DNA of 64,000 bases from Euglena gracilis (Eukaryota > Euglenida > Euglenophyceae > Euglenales). The translations under genes and the position numbers were made by a program. The first letter of the stretch is position 1. Each line of letters opens with the position of its first letter. Shown in pieces: positions 33,240-46,400 of the stretch. The stretch covers positions 48,158,086-48,222,085 of the forward strand of contig CP154955.1 of assembly GCA_039621445.1 (NCBI GenBank), written 5' to 3'. The notes under the pieces are model-generated. The model did not search any database and had not been told where the DNA came from. It saw only the letters and a program-made list of their open reading frames with translations.

Positions 33240-35825
33240 AAGAGAGCAGTGGTCAAGCCAACGATGCAGTGAAGCCTTGAAGACCCCCGGGGGTCCAGTT
33301 AGCAGGCTGGAAAGTGCCGAATTTTTTTTAAAAAAATTATTTTTTATAAAAAAATACTTTTAAAATTTTTTTAAAAAATATCCAAATGGTGAAAATAAAT
33401 ACTGCTTTTTTTTTTAAGGGTTGGGGGTTTTTCCCACAAAGTTTTGATGAAGGTGCAACCCCATTGGATTTGGGTTTTTTTTCCCAGTTTTCTTGGACGA
33501 CTGGGTCCAGACTTCTGGGTCCAGCGGCAGCCGGCTGAAGTGGGGGGGTCCAAGCCTGGCGGGATGATAAAATATTTCGGCACAAAGCGCCGAAATTGGA
33601 AAAGGGTGTCAAAAATGGCCAAAGTTTGAAAACCTCCAACCCAGCTGGATTTGGGATTTTTTTGCCAGTTTGGAACCGGCTGGGTCCAGCAGCCCAGCAG
33701 CCCGCCTATCTCCGGCTGCAAAAAAAAAAACGGGCTAGGTCTGCCTCCCTCGAGCGGCTGCTCGTGCAGCCGCTCGCCCCCCCTCAACCCCCCCTTCCCC
33801 CTCTGAGGGCTTCCCAAAGAAAAAAAATTGCGAAAAAAATGCGACTTTTTTGAGGCCCAAAAATGTTCAAAAATAAACATTTTCGAACAAAAAATTGGAA
33901 ATTGGGGGCTGCTCGCTGCCCCCCCCCCAACTGTGCTCCAACAGTGAACTTCACGGGTGAAATCAGGGCTGGATAGAGGTAGAGGTAGAGGTAGAAAACC
34001 TCTACCTCTATGTCATGGACCTCCACCTCACCTCTATGTCACTCAGTAATGGCCAACCTAACCAAATCTGGGGGAAACCCCTCAAATGGAACAGAAATCT
34101 CATATGAAAAGGCATCCCAACAGTCCACAAATGATGTTCATGGGGCGTTTGAGGTCTCAAAGGGCAAAATTTTAGATCTTTGCAAATCTGACGCATTAGA
34201 ATTACCATACCCCCCCCCCCCCCGAGCTATTCCCATTGGGGGGACGGGAATAGCTGACTGTCATAGCGCCTTCTCCAAAGAACTTCCAAAAAAGTGCCAA
34301 AAATTGATTTTTTTGTGACGTTTTCAAAAATTGGTTTTTTTGGCAAATGTGCTTAAAATCAGGGGGAGGGAAATGCGCTCGCCCGGCCTCGGAAAAAATG
34401 CGCAAAAATGCGCAAAAAAAATGCGCAAAAAAAACGCAAAAATAAAAAAAATGCGCAAAAAAGTGCAAAATCCGAGAAAAAATGCGCAAAAATCACGAAA
34501 ATGCAAAAATTCCCCAAAAACATGCAAAAATGGCACCAAATTTGAAGAAATTATGTAGAATAATGAGGAAAATGTAAGTTTCAAAAAAAGTCGAAAATTT
34601 GAAATTTTTGCAAAAAATTGCAAAAATGGTAAAAAAAATGCGAAAATTTTGGAAAATCACGAAAAAATGTACCAAAAAGCAAAAAAATGTGCTGAAAAAA
34701 ACGAAAAAATGCGCAAAAAAAAAATGCGAAAAAATGCGAAAAAAAAAAAAAATGCGAAAAAATGCGAAAAAAATGCGAAACGCATTTCCCCCCCTGTTAA
34801 AATTGACCCTTTTTTGCGAATATCCAAAAAAAGTTGCCAAAAATGATCCCTTTTGGGGTGCCCGAGGTTCGAGTATGGGAATAGCTCGGGGGGGCCTAGG
34901 TCCCCCCCCCCCCGAGCTGTCCCCCCCCTGTACTGTTCCCATTGGGCCGTAAAGGGTCCCGGGGACGGGAATAGCTCGGAGGGGGGGGGACATGGTAAGC
35001 TCCCTGAAGGTGGTTCGATGTGTTGGAGGTTCCCTGGGGTACAAAGGGCTCACTTGCCACAAAGGAGGCTAGACGAGTTCGGGTCCCCAAACCTCCCCCT
35101 TCCTTGTCTGGAGCTCAACCAAACCGAACTCAACCAGACTCCCTGTCTGGTTGAGTTCGGACCTCGACAGGGGGGGCCCGGGGGGGCCTCCCCCCCCCCC
35201 CCCGGTGCCTGGGGTGCCCTATTTTTTTGTTAGTCCAGACCCCGGACCCCCCTCCCCCCCTTGAATTCGCAACTCAGGGGACAGGGGGTGGGGACACTTT
35301 GTCAATTTTTGGGCTCAAGCGCCTTCGGCGTCAAAAGAAAGTGGCCACTTTGGGGGAAAACCAAATTTGCCAAACATTTTGGCCACTCTGAGGGGGGAAG
35401 GTTGGATGGTTAATCGCTTGTGACCCCCCCAGTTAATTGTTTGTTTGTGGGGGGGGGTCAATTAACATGGAGACAAGGCACAGGGGGGGAGGGGGGTCGG
35501 CGGGGGGGTTTGGAAGCTGTACAGGGGGGGAGGGGGGGGGGTCCCCAGAAAATCACAACTGTACTGCCTACCCCCGAGACAGTTGCGACATTTTTCGTCC
35601 AATTGAGGTTGTCTTCGTTGTACATACATTTTGCGGTTTAGGTTGCACCTTACAGGAAGATGACCAATGTTGTTCCATTTGTGATTGTTCATATGACGTT
35701 TGCATTTTAAAAACAACCCGTTTTTTTTGCCAATTTAATTTTTTTAAAAAACAATTTTTGCTTTTTTTAAAAAAAGTTTCAAAGAAACAACGCCAGCATG
35801 GCACCAAGAATGGTGGTGCCCCCGC

Positions 35826-35863
<38 letters not shown>

Positions 35864-36300
35864 CGTCCCCAACACCCCCTGTTTAAAGTGAAAACATTGG
35901 CCACCATTCTTTGCATCTGAATTTCGCAAAATCCATCATTGCAAGGAAATTCACCTTCGGAGTTTCAACACTTCTGCTGAGTGTTTAAAATGCAAACATT
36001 GACTATCATTCGGCATTCCGGGCCAAGGGTGAAATTTTGGACTCTAAAAGGCATTTCCACCTACTTGCTCTAAAACCTTTCTTTAAAAAGTGCAGTTTTA
36101 CAATGCATTATCATCTCTGCCCAAAGCACCTTCACACCCATCCTATTTCTTCTATTTCTATTTTTGGGGGTACTTGTTCGCTGTATGCATCCCCAAAATC
36201 ACGACCCCGCAAACGGCAGAGTCGAACCCTAACCCTAACCCTAACCCCAATTAAGGTTGTCGGCTCGTTGTTGTTTTTTTGAAACAAAAAACATGTTTTT
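33240..36300. other. Repeat-rich stretch, no gene seen
   Basis: Contains C/G-run palindromes, an A-rich tract of AAAAATGCGC units (34380-34790), a poly-C run (35829-35862) and a short GAGGTAGAGGTAGAGG repeat (33975). No exon with clear coding character was found, although the 5' part of the armadillo-like gene should lie in or beyond here. Confidence 0.6.
35468..35614 (+). repeat. Inverted copy pair, left member
   Basis: TGGAGACAAGGCACAGG through CCAATTGAGGTTG is repeated in inverse orientation at 39735-39873, about 4.1 kb away, with some length variation in the C/G runs. A related word (GGGGACAAGGCAGTACAG) is at 38262. Either long ends of one 4.4 kb element or two independent copies. Confidence 0.65.
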
Positions 36301-36307
36301 TTTACAC

Positions 36308-36421
36308 ACAAATTGTGGCTGAGCCCAGATTTCAGCCTGAAAACGTGTTCAGCAGGGGGGGCCCCCGAAGGGGGCCCTGAACACGTTTTCAGGCTGAAAT
36401 CTGGGCTCAGCCACAATTTGT
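36308..36421. repeat. Perfect 45-bp hairpin
   Basis: Arms 36308-36352 and 36377-36421 are exact reverse complements around a G/C-rich 24-nt loop. It abuts the left end of the 36421-37537 element and shares AACGTGTTCAG words with it. Confidence 0.92.
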
Positions 36422-37537
36422 TTAAAAACGTGTTCAGCCCCAAATGCCTGCCCTGAAATTCACGCAAGGGGTCAAAAACGCGAAAATGTGAAATTCGGAC
36501 CCAAAAAACGGCGCCCTAATGGAAAACGTGCCTGACCACAGATGCCCTAATGGAAAACGTGTCGTTGCCAAAGCCCTAATGGAAAACGTGTCGCCCCCCC
36601 CCCCTTTTTTCCGCAGCCCTCCCACTATGGCTAAACGCACCGCAAACTTTGTGAATGGTCTTTTGCCGCCTCCCCCTAGGACGGAACTATTCCTGGCTGC
36701 TCTCGCGGTTTTTCCAGCAAGATACCAGGAAGCCGAAGGTTGACCCCCTTCATGGCACCTTGCTGGCACAGGGCAACACGAAGAAAAAGTCTGGCTCCGT
36801 AGGTGCAGAGCTTGCTGCTATTGCCAACTGTTTGGAGTTCGCCAAACTGTGTCAACGTCGGCAAGCCTCTCATCCTGAGCTGGATGCTTTCTTTGTTGCC
36901 TGGACGGGATGGGAGTTGGGACCCAGCCTGTTGTTCGATGAGGCGTCATTGAACAATGTGTGGCTCAACGTGAGCAGCAGTCGGGAACTTTGTTCGTTTC
37001 AGGGAATCGTTCGGCAACCTCTTTTCATACAACAACGACCGAGGGAGTAGTGTTGCCTTCCTCAAAGCGCCAATTCCCCCACTTCAACGAGCTGTTTTCG
37101 CGTTCCCTTCGAGCGCGAACGCGCGCGGAAGGCAGTGTCAACGGTGGTCCGGCCTCCAGCTGACGTGTTGCAACCTGAACTGGTCCAACCCTTATGAGGC
37201 GCATCAATTTTCATTGCCAAGATTTGCGGCGGCCACCAAAGTGTGGCTCTTTTTTTGTATAAAGAGTGTCGTGCTCCGTGATGTCCGCCACTCCGTGTCA
37301 GAGTGCTCCAAGGCAACGTCTAGCCTTGTAGAGTGCCCCTGACCCGCCTCACTCGTTGAGGACCACCTCGGCCTCTCCGCTCGCCGATTTTTCATGATAG
37401 CGATTTTTGCTTCTTGCTCGGGGTTGCCACAGATGCCTTAATGGAAAACGTGCCTGACCACAGATGCCCTAATCGAAAACGTGTTCATGACCACGAATTT
37501 CAGGGCAGGCATTTGGCGGGCTGAACATGGTTTTTAA
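36421..37537 (+). mobile_element. 1.1 kb DNA-transposon-like element with 41-bp terminal inverted repeats
   Basis: Ends 36421-36461 and 37495-37537 are inverted repeats (left TTTAAAAACGTGTTCAG, CCTGCCCTGAAATTC), with a 2-bp length difference. Inside, CCCTAATGGAAAACGTG occurs three times near the left end and twice, slightly changed, near the right end, like the subterminal repeats of hAT or Mutator transposons. The middle has frames with coding-like composition (MAKRTANFVNGLL at 36630; GAELAAIANCLEFAK and FVAWTGWELGPSLLFDEASL further on) broken by a frameshift near 36720. I do not recognise the product. It may be a degraded element gene or a captured host fragment. Confidence 0.6.
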
Positions 37538-38718
37538 AAAATATAAAAAAACGTCATGGAGGGTTTGGGTGAAAAGTGTTCTTTAAAGAAAACAGTAATT
37601 TTTCATCTCTGCATCGTGCTGGCTTTCACAACTGCGACACTTTCCCAACCACAACTTTTTGGGATGAAGGGTCTGGAAAAACTAAAAAACGTCACTTTTT
37701 GATGACCAAAAAAGTGATTTTTGAACTTTTTTCTCAAAAAATGGCAATTTTGAAGGAAAAGCTTAATTTTTTTTGGGCAAATATGTTTTTTTTGGAAAAA
37801 AACGTCAACCCTGACCCTAACCCTAACCCTAACCCTAACCCAAACCCGATTCCTTAAAGAACAAAAATTGAGGGTTTGGGCTAGGGTTGGGGTTAGGGTA
37901 AGGGGCAGGTGGGGGTCGTAGGCAAGGAGCAAACAAATATCGTTTTTTGTTGGGCAAATATAAAATTTTGATTTCTCACTTGTTTTTGCAATGTTCTTTT
38001 TAAGGGGGAGTGATTGAAGCTGCTTCCTGCCTTTCTGCCAAGGGGGTTGTGCCCCCACGTCCCCCCCGCGTCCCCCCCCCCCCCCGCGTCCCCCCCGCGT
38101 CCCCACCAAGTGGCTTGGTGTCCTTTTTTGAAGAGGCTTTTCTGCAATGTCCCAGCATGCTTGCTGTGATGAAATGAAGAGGGGAGAAAGAATTGGCACA
38201 CCATGCGGAATTGTAGCCAATGTTTTCCCCCTGTCCTGTTTGTTATGGCTACGGCAACAATGGGGACAAGGCAGTACAGTTGGCCAAACCTTAAAACCCC
38301 CCCCCCCCCCTCCCGGGACCCCCCCCCCCCCCCCCACTCACCCCCCACTTCCCACCCCCCCAAAACAGATGAAAAAAAAATAAAAAAATAAAAAACGGCT
38401 TGTTTTTTTTTGAAACAAAAAAACATGGTTTTTTAAGGGGGTTGCAGGTCGGGGGGGTCATGGGGGTCACGGGGCGGGGGGGGGGTCACGGGGGAAGCAG
38501 GGGTGTAGGTAGAAGTATTTTTTTCTCGGGGGGGGGGGAGATTCTTGACAAGGCCCATTATGACCATTTTTTCCCCGCCGCCCAAAGGGCGGCGAGACAG
38601 TAGCGCTTTTTTTTCATAAAAGATGGCATTGGGAGCTAGGCGCACCGCTCAGGGGGGTCCTGGGACCCCCCCCCCCCCCGCACAGCCCCTGCGCGGCCGC
38701 CGCGCGGCCGCCTTCGAC

Positions 38719-38835
38719 CAGGCTTCTTTTTAAGACCCCGGGGGGGGGGGAGGGGGTCCCCCCCCACCCACCCAGGGTGGCGCGGGACCCCCCGGGGGGG
38801 GGGACCCCCCAAAATCGGGCCCGTTAAAGGCAATT
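38719..38835 (-). mobile_element. Truncated hAT-type MITE copy
   Basis: It begins with the terminal sequence CAGGCTTCTTTTTAAG in inverse orientation and contains ACCCACCCAG, GCGCGGGACC and TCGGGCCCGTTAAAGGC as in the full copies at 56836 and 60699. It breaks off at 38835 and continues into another repeat. The second terminus and target duplication are lost. Confidence 0.7.
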
Positions 38836-40674
38836 TTCAAAAAATTTCGGGGGAAGTATGCCACCTATGGGGGGAAGTATGCCACTTTGCAGGTAGCCGG
38901 GAGGCAACATCCATGACGTTGCATCGTGATAAAATTGGTCATTTTTTTGAAAGGGAATTTTGTTAGGATTTTCTTGACCAACACGTTTTTGGGATGAAGT
39001 TTGGGCCTTTTTGACAAAATTCCGTTTTGGGTGGGGAAATGCACCAGTTTTTGGCACTTCTTTCAGGGGAAAAGATTTTTGGCCATGTTTGGGTATGAAG
39101 GTGCATTGGGCAGACAAGGATACATGAAAGTTCATTTTTTTTGAAAAATGCTTTTAAAAAAAGAATGGCGAAGGATCGATTCTCGGGTCACGGGGCATGG
39201 GGATGAAACGGGGGGGGGGGGGTCACGGGGGTAGTACCCCCAAGAAAAAATATTTTTTTTAAAAAAAACAAAAAAACCTCATGGAGGGTTTGGGGGAATT
39301 TTTTGAAACTTTTTTTGGGAAGAAAAAAGGTCTTTTTTCATCTCTGCAGCTTCGTAGTCCGTAAAGGGTGCTGGATGAAGTGTCTGGAAAAACTAAAAAA
39401 ACGTCACTTTTGATGACCAAAAAAATGACTTTAAAACTTTTTCCTCAAAAAATGGCCATTTCGCAAGGAAAAAGGTCAATTTTTGCTTTTTAAAAAAGAA
39501 AACATGTTTTTTTTGTATTTTTTTTGAAAAAAAAACATATTTTTTTGTTCTTTGTTGAAAAACAAAAAAAAATGTCCCTGGCTCAATTCCGCATGGTGTG
39601 CCAAGGGGGAGTGATTGAAGCTGCTTCCTGCCTTTCTGCTAAGTGTTTAAAGTGAAACCAGTGGCTACCATTCTTTTTACAAGAGACAAATATTTCGCAA
39701 AATGCATCTGAATTTCGCAAAATCCATCATTGCCAACCTCAATTGGACGAAAAATGTCGCAACTGTCTCGGGGGTAGGCAGTACAGTTGTGATTTTCTGG
39801 GGACCCCCCCCCTCCCCCCCTGTACAGCTTCCAACCCCCCCCTCGGACCCCCCCCCCCCTGTGCCTTGTCTCCAATGGCATCATGTTCAGAATTGTGTCA
39901 ATGCTCCCCTTCCTGTTTCTTTCCTTCAGCCATTTCTCATCTCTCTTTGTACCTGACATGTTGAACCTCGGCAAGGCGTCATTTGCCTCAAGAAGTGCTT
40001 CAAGAAGGTGTGCATTTCGTTGCTTGCTTTCTTCCCCCCCATCGTTCAGAAGAATTTTGCTGGCAAGGTCTTAATTTTTCAGTTTTTTTTTTAATTTTTA
40101 CATCTGTCTGGGGGGGTTGGAAGTGGGGGGGAGGGGGGTCCCAGGAGGGGGGGTTGGAATTGTACGGGGGGGGGGTCCCAAGGTTTGGTCCTAGGCGGTA
40201 GACTGGGGGGGGGGGGTCCTGGGTGGTCGGCCGACTAGTCGGCCGACCACCCAATTGGTCGGCCGACTAGGCCTGGTCGGCAGCTAGTCGGCGAGACAGG
40301 GGGGGGGGTCCTGGGTGGTCGGCGGACTAGTCGGCCGACCACCCACTCTAATGTAGTTACGGGCCAGTCTCGCCGACTTTTTATGAAGAAAATTGTATGC
40401 AAACTAGTCGGTGGCTAGTCGGTGGGCATAAAAATGGTCTGTGGCGGGTCCAAACCACCCGGAAATGGTCCGGATGGGGCCAAATAAGTGCCTTACACCA
40501 ACAGGAACACCCTCAGATGGAATTTTTTGGTCGGTGGGGGTCGGTGGGCCCTTGATGGGGTCCGGAGGGGTAAAAAACCAATGACGAAACAGGGATTACA
40601 TGAAAATCCTTTAGAAATGCAAGCATTCTGCATCAGGACAGGCTGAAAACTCCCCCCTCCACCCCCACCCGAGC

Positions 40675-40935
40675 CCAGATAACAAAATCCCTTCTATGTT
40701 GGCAACATATTCGGGGGCTAAGTCGTTTTTGTGGCTCACTTTCGCATAGGGGGGGGGTGGGGGCGCTCCGCCACCCCCCGAACGCCCCCTCAAATAACAA
40801 AATCCCTTCTATGTTGCCAACATACTCCGGGGTTAAGGTGTTCTTGTAGCTCACTCTGGCATAGGCGGGGCCGGGCTCCGCCCCCCCCCCCCCCCCCCCC
40901 CGCAAATAACAAAATCCCTTCTATGTTGGCAATAT
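40675..40935 (+). repeat. Three tandem copies of a unit of about 115 bp
   Basis: Each unit has AAATAACAAAATCCCTTC, TATGTTGGCAACATA and a C/G-run palindrome. The copies differ by several substitutions. AACAAAAYCCCYT words recur at 52815 and 59315. Confidence 0.75.
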
Positions 40936-43900
40936 ACTTGGAGGGCAAGTCCTTTTGTGCAAAATTTGACTTATATTGACTTATATACAACGGATAGAGG
41001 TGTACTTTTGCCAAAACTGGCCCAAAATGGACATTTTCCCCCAATTTTTTTGCATATTCACCCCCGATTGGGGGGTTCTGGAGCCATTTGGGTGGGTTTT
41101 GACTGGTTTTGGGGTGATTTAGACAAAAAATTTCCCGGGGGGGGGCTTAAAAGTCGGCGTTTTTGACCCGTTAGTACATTAGAGTGCGTAGTCGGCCGAC
41201 CAATTAGTCGGCCGACTAGTCGGCCGACCAATTGGGGAGTCGGCCGACTGGTCGGCCGACTACCCACTACCCCCCCCCCCCCAGTCTACCGTTTGGCACT
41301 CCATCCCCCTCTTATTTGACCCCCCCCCATGATCGGCACTCGGCCCCGTGTCCCCCCAACCGTGTCCCCCCCGCGTGTCCCGCCCCACCTCCGAAAATGT
41401 CCCCCGCCCCAAATGTGACCTAAAATAAGGTAACGTGACCCCCCCCCCCTATTTGTCCCCCCCCCCCCTAATTGGCCAGAGCCCAGGTGGCCAATTAGGG
41501 GGGGGGTTACTCATTGCAAGGGAAAATGCCTTTATTCGGGTGTTTACGGGGGTTCGCGGCAATGAAGGACGGGGTCCAGGTGGCCAATTAGGGGGGGGGG
41601 TTAGGGGTAAACCCCCCCCCGAATTGTCCCCCCCCCCTAATTGGCCAGAAGGGGGGTCCGGGCCGCCCGGAGGGTGCGATCTAGGGCCGCCAATAGTGGG
41701 GGTAAAGAGGAGGGAGGGAGGGCGGGAGGGAAAGAGGGCGGGAGGGAAAGAGGGAGGGAGGGAAAGAGGGAGAGACGGCGCCGAATGGACAGGGGGGAAC
41801 AGAGCAACGGAGGCAGTGCCCGGTTAGCTTTCCACGAGGCGGCAACTGTGCTGCATCACCACCAGGGGTTTTTTTAAAGACCGGGGGGGAGGGGGGTCCC
41901 CCCCACCCACCCACCCCCTGGGCCCCCCGGGGGGGGGTCCCGGGGGACCCACAAAAAAATGGCCGAAAATCACGAAAAGTGCTAAAAATAGCATTTTTTT
42001 CGGCTCCTGCGGCGCCGAAAAGTATATCCCACCCCCCTCTGGGGGGACCCCCCCCAGGGGGGGGCTCGGCCGGACCCTGTGTTGGGAGATCAGGCAGTGG
42101 ACTTTGGTCATTTTGACCCCCCCTCCCCCCCCCTATGGTGAAGTTCACCGTTTGAAAGTTCACCGGGGGGTCCCGGACCCCCTCCCCCCCCCCTCTGCCT
42201 AACCCATCGGTGAACTTCACCGGTGAAGTTCACCAAAAGAGCACTTTTTTGGCCAAAAATGGCCAAAAATGGCATTTTGGGCAAGTTTTTGGAAATTTCG
42301 ATAAAATTCCATGAAGCATCAACCTCAAAATGACCATTTTGAGAGGAAAAGAGCAAAAATTTACCCATGAAAATTTCATCCCCAACCATCAAAACGGTGA
42401 AGTTCACCGGTGAACTTCACCGGTGAACTTCACTGCCGAAAGCACCCCCCCCCTCCCCCCCGGTGAATGTTCACCGGTGAACTTCACCGGGGGGGTCCAC
42501 AGCCCCCCCCCACCCCTGCCTAACCTCCTTGGTATCACTTTCAACAAAGCACATCTCCATTTGCAACTTTTTTTTCCATTGGTGTGGCCTTGGGAAAATG
42601 CAAAGTGATGGACCGTTCCTCTTCATTGCTTTGTGATGTTGACGCCCCATGACGTGCAACCAAGTGCCGAAGTATATTATCACTACCTGATTTTGCATAC
42701 GTCAGGACATCCTAAAGGCAGATAAAGATGCCAAAAAAGTGAAAAAAGTTTCTAAACCTGTTGGTAAGGCTTCAAACTTTCAACTTTCTTACGTGCTTCT
42801 TGGATGTCATCGCCCAAATCAGCAAGAGATGCCAATTTCTTCTCAAACCAATTTTGATAACACAGCTTGCAACGAACCCTTTGTGGCTCACCATTGGGTT
42901 CAAAATGGATCATGGTTCTTCCTTCCTGATACACTCTTTGCCAAGCATATCTTCTTTGCCGGTGAAGCCATTAAAAAAAAACCTGGACATTGAGGAAAGA
43001 TGGAGGTTGCAAAACCTCAACCTCAACCGCCTTCAACCTGAATGCCTCAATGCCTCAACCTCAATCCAGCCCTGCTTGGAAGCCGAATTTTTCTGAACAA
43101 GGTTCATGTAAACAATTGTCAAATAATACCCCAAGTGGATGTTTCGGAGACCAGATAGTAGACTTGGGGAATTTTGGACCACCCTCCCCCCCCCCCGCTA
43201 GGCGCGCGACTTGGCTAGGTCTGCCTCCCTCGAGCGGCTGCTCGTGCCCCCGCCCCCCCCCCCCCCCCCCCATCAACCCCCCCCTTCCCCCTCTGAGGGC
43301 TTCCCCAAGAAAAAAAATTTGTGAAAAAATGCGACTTTTTTGAGACCCAGAAATGTTCAAAAAATGAACATTTTCGAACAAAAAAATGCAAATTGGGGGC
43401 TGCTCTGCCCCCCCCCCCCCAATTGTGCCTAGCCTCCAATTGTGAACTTCACGGGTGAAATTCACCACAAGGGTACTTTTTTGGCCACGGAGTTGGGCAA
43501 TTAACCGTCATTTTCAAGGTCAAGCAATCAACCATGTTTGTCGATTTAACAATTTTTGATTAATTGTGCCTTTCCCTCGATTAATTCGGTTAACTGCCGC
43601 AAGATCAATTTTTCAAAAAAAAAGTCACATCCCTTTTTAGGCGTAAGTATGGCGAACTTCCTCACTCAAGGCATCAAAAACAGAGTTTTACAAGTGACGT
43701 TTAAGGTTTTTGGAAAGAATTTTTCTTCCACAACCTTGCCATCTTCGCTGAAAAGATGTTCCCAACCCTAGGACATCCCTTCTTTTGCAAAGAAAAAGAA
43801 GAGATTTACCGGGGTGGATCACAGGCGATTAACCAATTTTCAATTTACCATAGTTAATTGTCCGATTAATTGGGGGTGTACGGGTCGCGGGGGGGTCGCG

Positions 43901-44584
43901 GGGGGGGGTCGCGGGGGAACGTGGCAGTTTTGTTGGGTCACGTGTGACCAGTGTGACCTCACATACAACGTCACATGTGACCTATTTTTAGAACCTTTGG
44001 GTCCAAAAATAGATCCAATTAGGGATTTATCACACATTTTTGGCAGTTTTAATTCCAAATTTGGGTGCCAATTCCTAATTAGGTGCTATTTTTTGTCTCC
44101 TGTTGGGATGCGGAAACCCTCCATGTGTGGGTCGCGGGGGGGGTCGCGGGGGAGGGGTCGCGGGGGGTACACCCCCATTGGGGGGGGTCACAAGCGATTA
44201 ACCGTTTTTCGATTAACCATCCGACCTTGTTGGCCAAAAATGGCCAAAAATGGCCAAAAATGACATTTTAGGCAAGTTTTCGGAAATTTCGATAAAATTC
44301 CATGATACATCAACCTCAGAGGACCATTTTGAGAGGAAAGGAACAAAATTTCACCCATCAAAATTTCACCCCCAAGCATCAAAACGGTGAAGTTCACTGG
44401 TCAAGTTCACTTCATCGGGGGGTCAACAGCCCCCCCCCCCCCCGCCGGTACTGCCTAACCTCCACAGTTGGCATGGCAAGTGCCAAGGGAATTGATGGGG
44501 GGGGGGGCTCTCCTCCATTCAAAAAATTGTCTCTCTTCCTCTTTATGGTTTCTGCCGAACGGACATGTCGCGACATTGTGGGGG

Positions 44585-44690
44585 GTCACGGGGGGGGGGT
44601 CACGGGGGAAGTATGTCACTTTGGGGGTGGTGCGGGTCACGGGGGGGTCACGGGGGGGGTCACGGGGGGGGTCACGGGGGAAGTATGCCA
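44585..44690 (+). repeat. GGTCACGGGGG tandem array
   Basis: Six to seven copies of GGTCACGGGGG with variable G length, interrupted by AAGTATGYCACTTTGG. Related arrays are at 46375-46425 and 47795-47830. Confidence 0.8.
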
Positions 44691-46019
44691 CTTTGGAGGT
44701 GGTCGGGAGGCAGCATCCATGTTGTTGCAGCCCATCACGAGAAGGGCGGCACGCATCCTAAAATCGGTGATTTTGGGGTCCAAAAAGTAATCATTTTTGG
44801 CCATTTTGGGGCCATTTTTGAACAGAAAAAATGCCTTTTGGTTTGAAAGTGGCAATTTTGGGGTGATTTTTATGTCCAAAATTGGTCATTTTTTATTTTT
44901 TTTGATAAGGAATTTGTCAGGATTTTCTTGACCGTTACATTTTTTTTGGGATGCATTTTGTTTGGCCCATTTTTGAAAAAATGGCCCAAAATGGCTATTT
45001 TTGAAGGGGAAAAAGCAAAGCTGGCAAAAAGCGTGTTTTTGTTTAAAAAAAAACTGTGTTTATTTTTTTTTAAAAAAACAACATAAAAACCGTTTTTTTT
45101 TGTTGAAAAAGTGGGTTTTTCTTTGAAAACACATTGGAGGCTAGGCGCGCCGCTCGGGGGGGTCCGGGCCCCCCCCCCTCCCCCCCCCCCCGCGCGGCCC
45201 CTGCGCGGCCGCCCGCGCGGCCGCTCGCCCCCCCCTGGACCCCCCCCTCCCCCCCCTGTGCCTAGCATAGCCAAGAAAAAAAATTTTGGTAAAAAATCGC
45301 GATTTTTTGAGGCCCAAAAATGACCAAAAATGACCATTTTTGGACCCAAAATGGCAAATTTGGGGGCCGCGCGCAGAGCGCGCGGCCAAATGAGCACTTT
45401 TTTGGTCAAAAATGGCCCAAAAATGGCAAAAAATGACCACTTTTTGGACCCGAAAATCACCGATTTTAGGATGCGTTCCGCCCCTCGCGGCCGCCTCTGA
45501 CCCCCTCCCCCCCCTCGCCCCCCGCGCGCCGCCCGCGCGGCGCTCCGCCCCCCCCCCCCCCCATCCCCCCACCCCCCCCCCCCCCCCCCCCGCTGTGCCT
45601 AGCCTCCATTATTTGCCACCCCCCACCTCTCGGCATAGGTTTTGCAACTGAGGTTCCTTCATCGCCAGCCAACTTTTGAGAAACAAGAGGCAAAAAAAAT
45701 CAAGAACTCCCATTTTTGAAGAAACCACTCAGTCTGACGGACTTGGATGAAGCGGAAACAAGGCGCAACAGCTACTCGTCTTCACCATCACTGAGGTGAG
45801 ACTGTGTTTTTTCCCAAAAAAATTCCTAAACCCTTGTTGGCGTTTTTTAAAAAAAAATCACAAAAAACCAAAAAAAACTTTTTTTTGATTGCCATCTTTG
45901 AAAAAATTAGCCAAAAAAAATCTGTTTTGGTTGCAACAATTCACCAATGCACCCTGGGCATTTCTGGGTGAGGTGCGTTTGGACGTTGGGTGCCAAAAAG
46001 GGGTTTGGTTGTCCAAATG

Positions 46020-46400
46020 GAAGGTGGTGAGGACAATTATTTTCTGTTTTGGGGGGGTTTCTTCCACAAAAATTTCAGGTTTCCCCTCCCCCCTTTTTGC
46101 CATGAAATTCTTTCGTACTTGCGCAATCTCCCCTTTTGCCAATTGTTTGGGTAAAATTCATATGGCAAAGAAGCGCCATTGTTTGGGTCGAAAATTTTTT
46201 CACCTCAAATCTTGGCATTTCTTTCCATTTTTGGACCATGTCAAGGCAAGCTTTCAATGGTTTGAACCAGAAAAACGCCACCTAGACATCAAAAAGCAGG
46301 CTGAAATGATGAATGAAAAGAAAGGCTGAAGTGATGAAGGTTGATGCATTGTATGAAAATTGAAGGCTCGATTCTCGGGTCACGGGCGGGTCACGGGGGG
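46020..46400 (+). repeat. Duplicated block, copy 1
   Basis: It aligns with 47221-47545 plus 47731-47815 at high identity (TGCGCAATCTCCCCTTTTGC, CCTCAAATCTTGGCATTTC and others in order). Frames on both strands are open for up to 146 codons but are not conserved as a protein between the copies beyond the DNA similarity. Confidence 0.75.

Noticed and set aside
42752-42934. Minus-strand frame with VRCKLCYQNWF as a zinc finger
   Set aside because: Has one CxxC but no second metal-binding pair; too short to support a transposase fragment.
45889-46329. 146-codon frame as a gene
   Set aside because: It is part of a duplicated DNA block whose second copy does not keep the frame.
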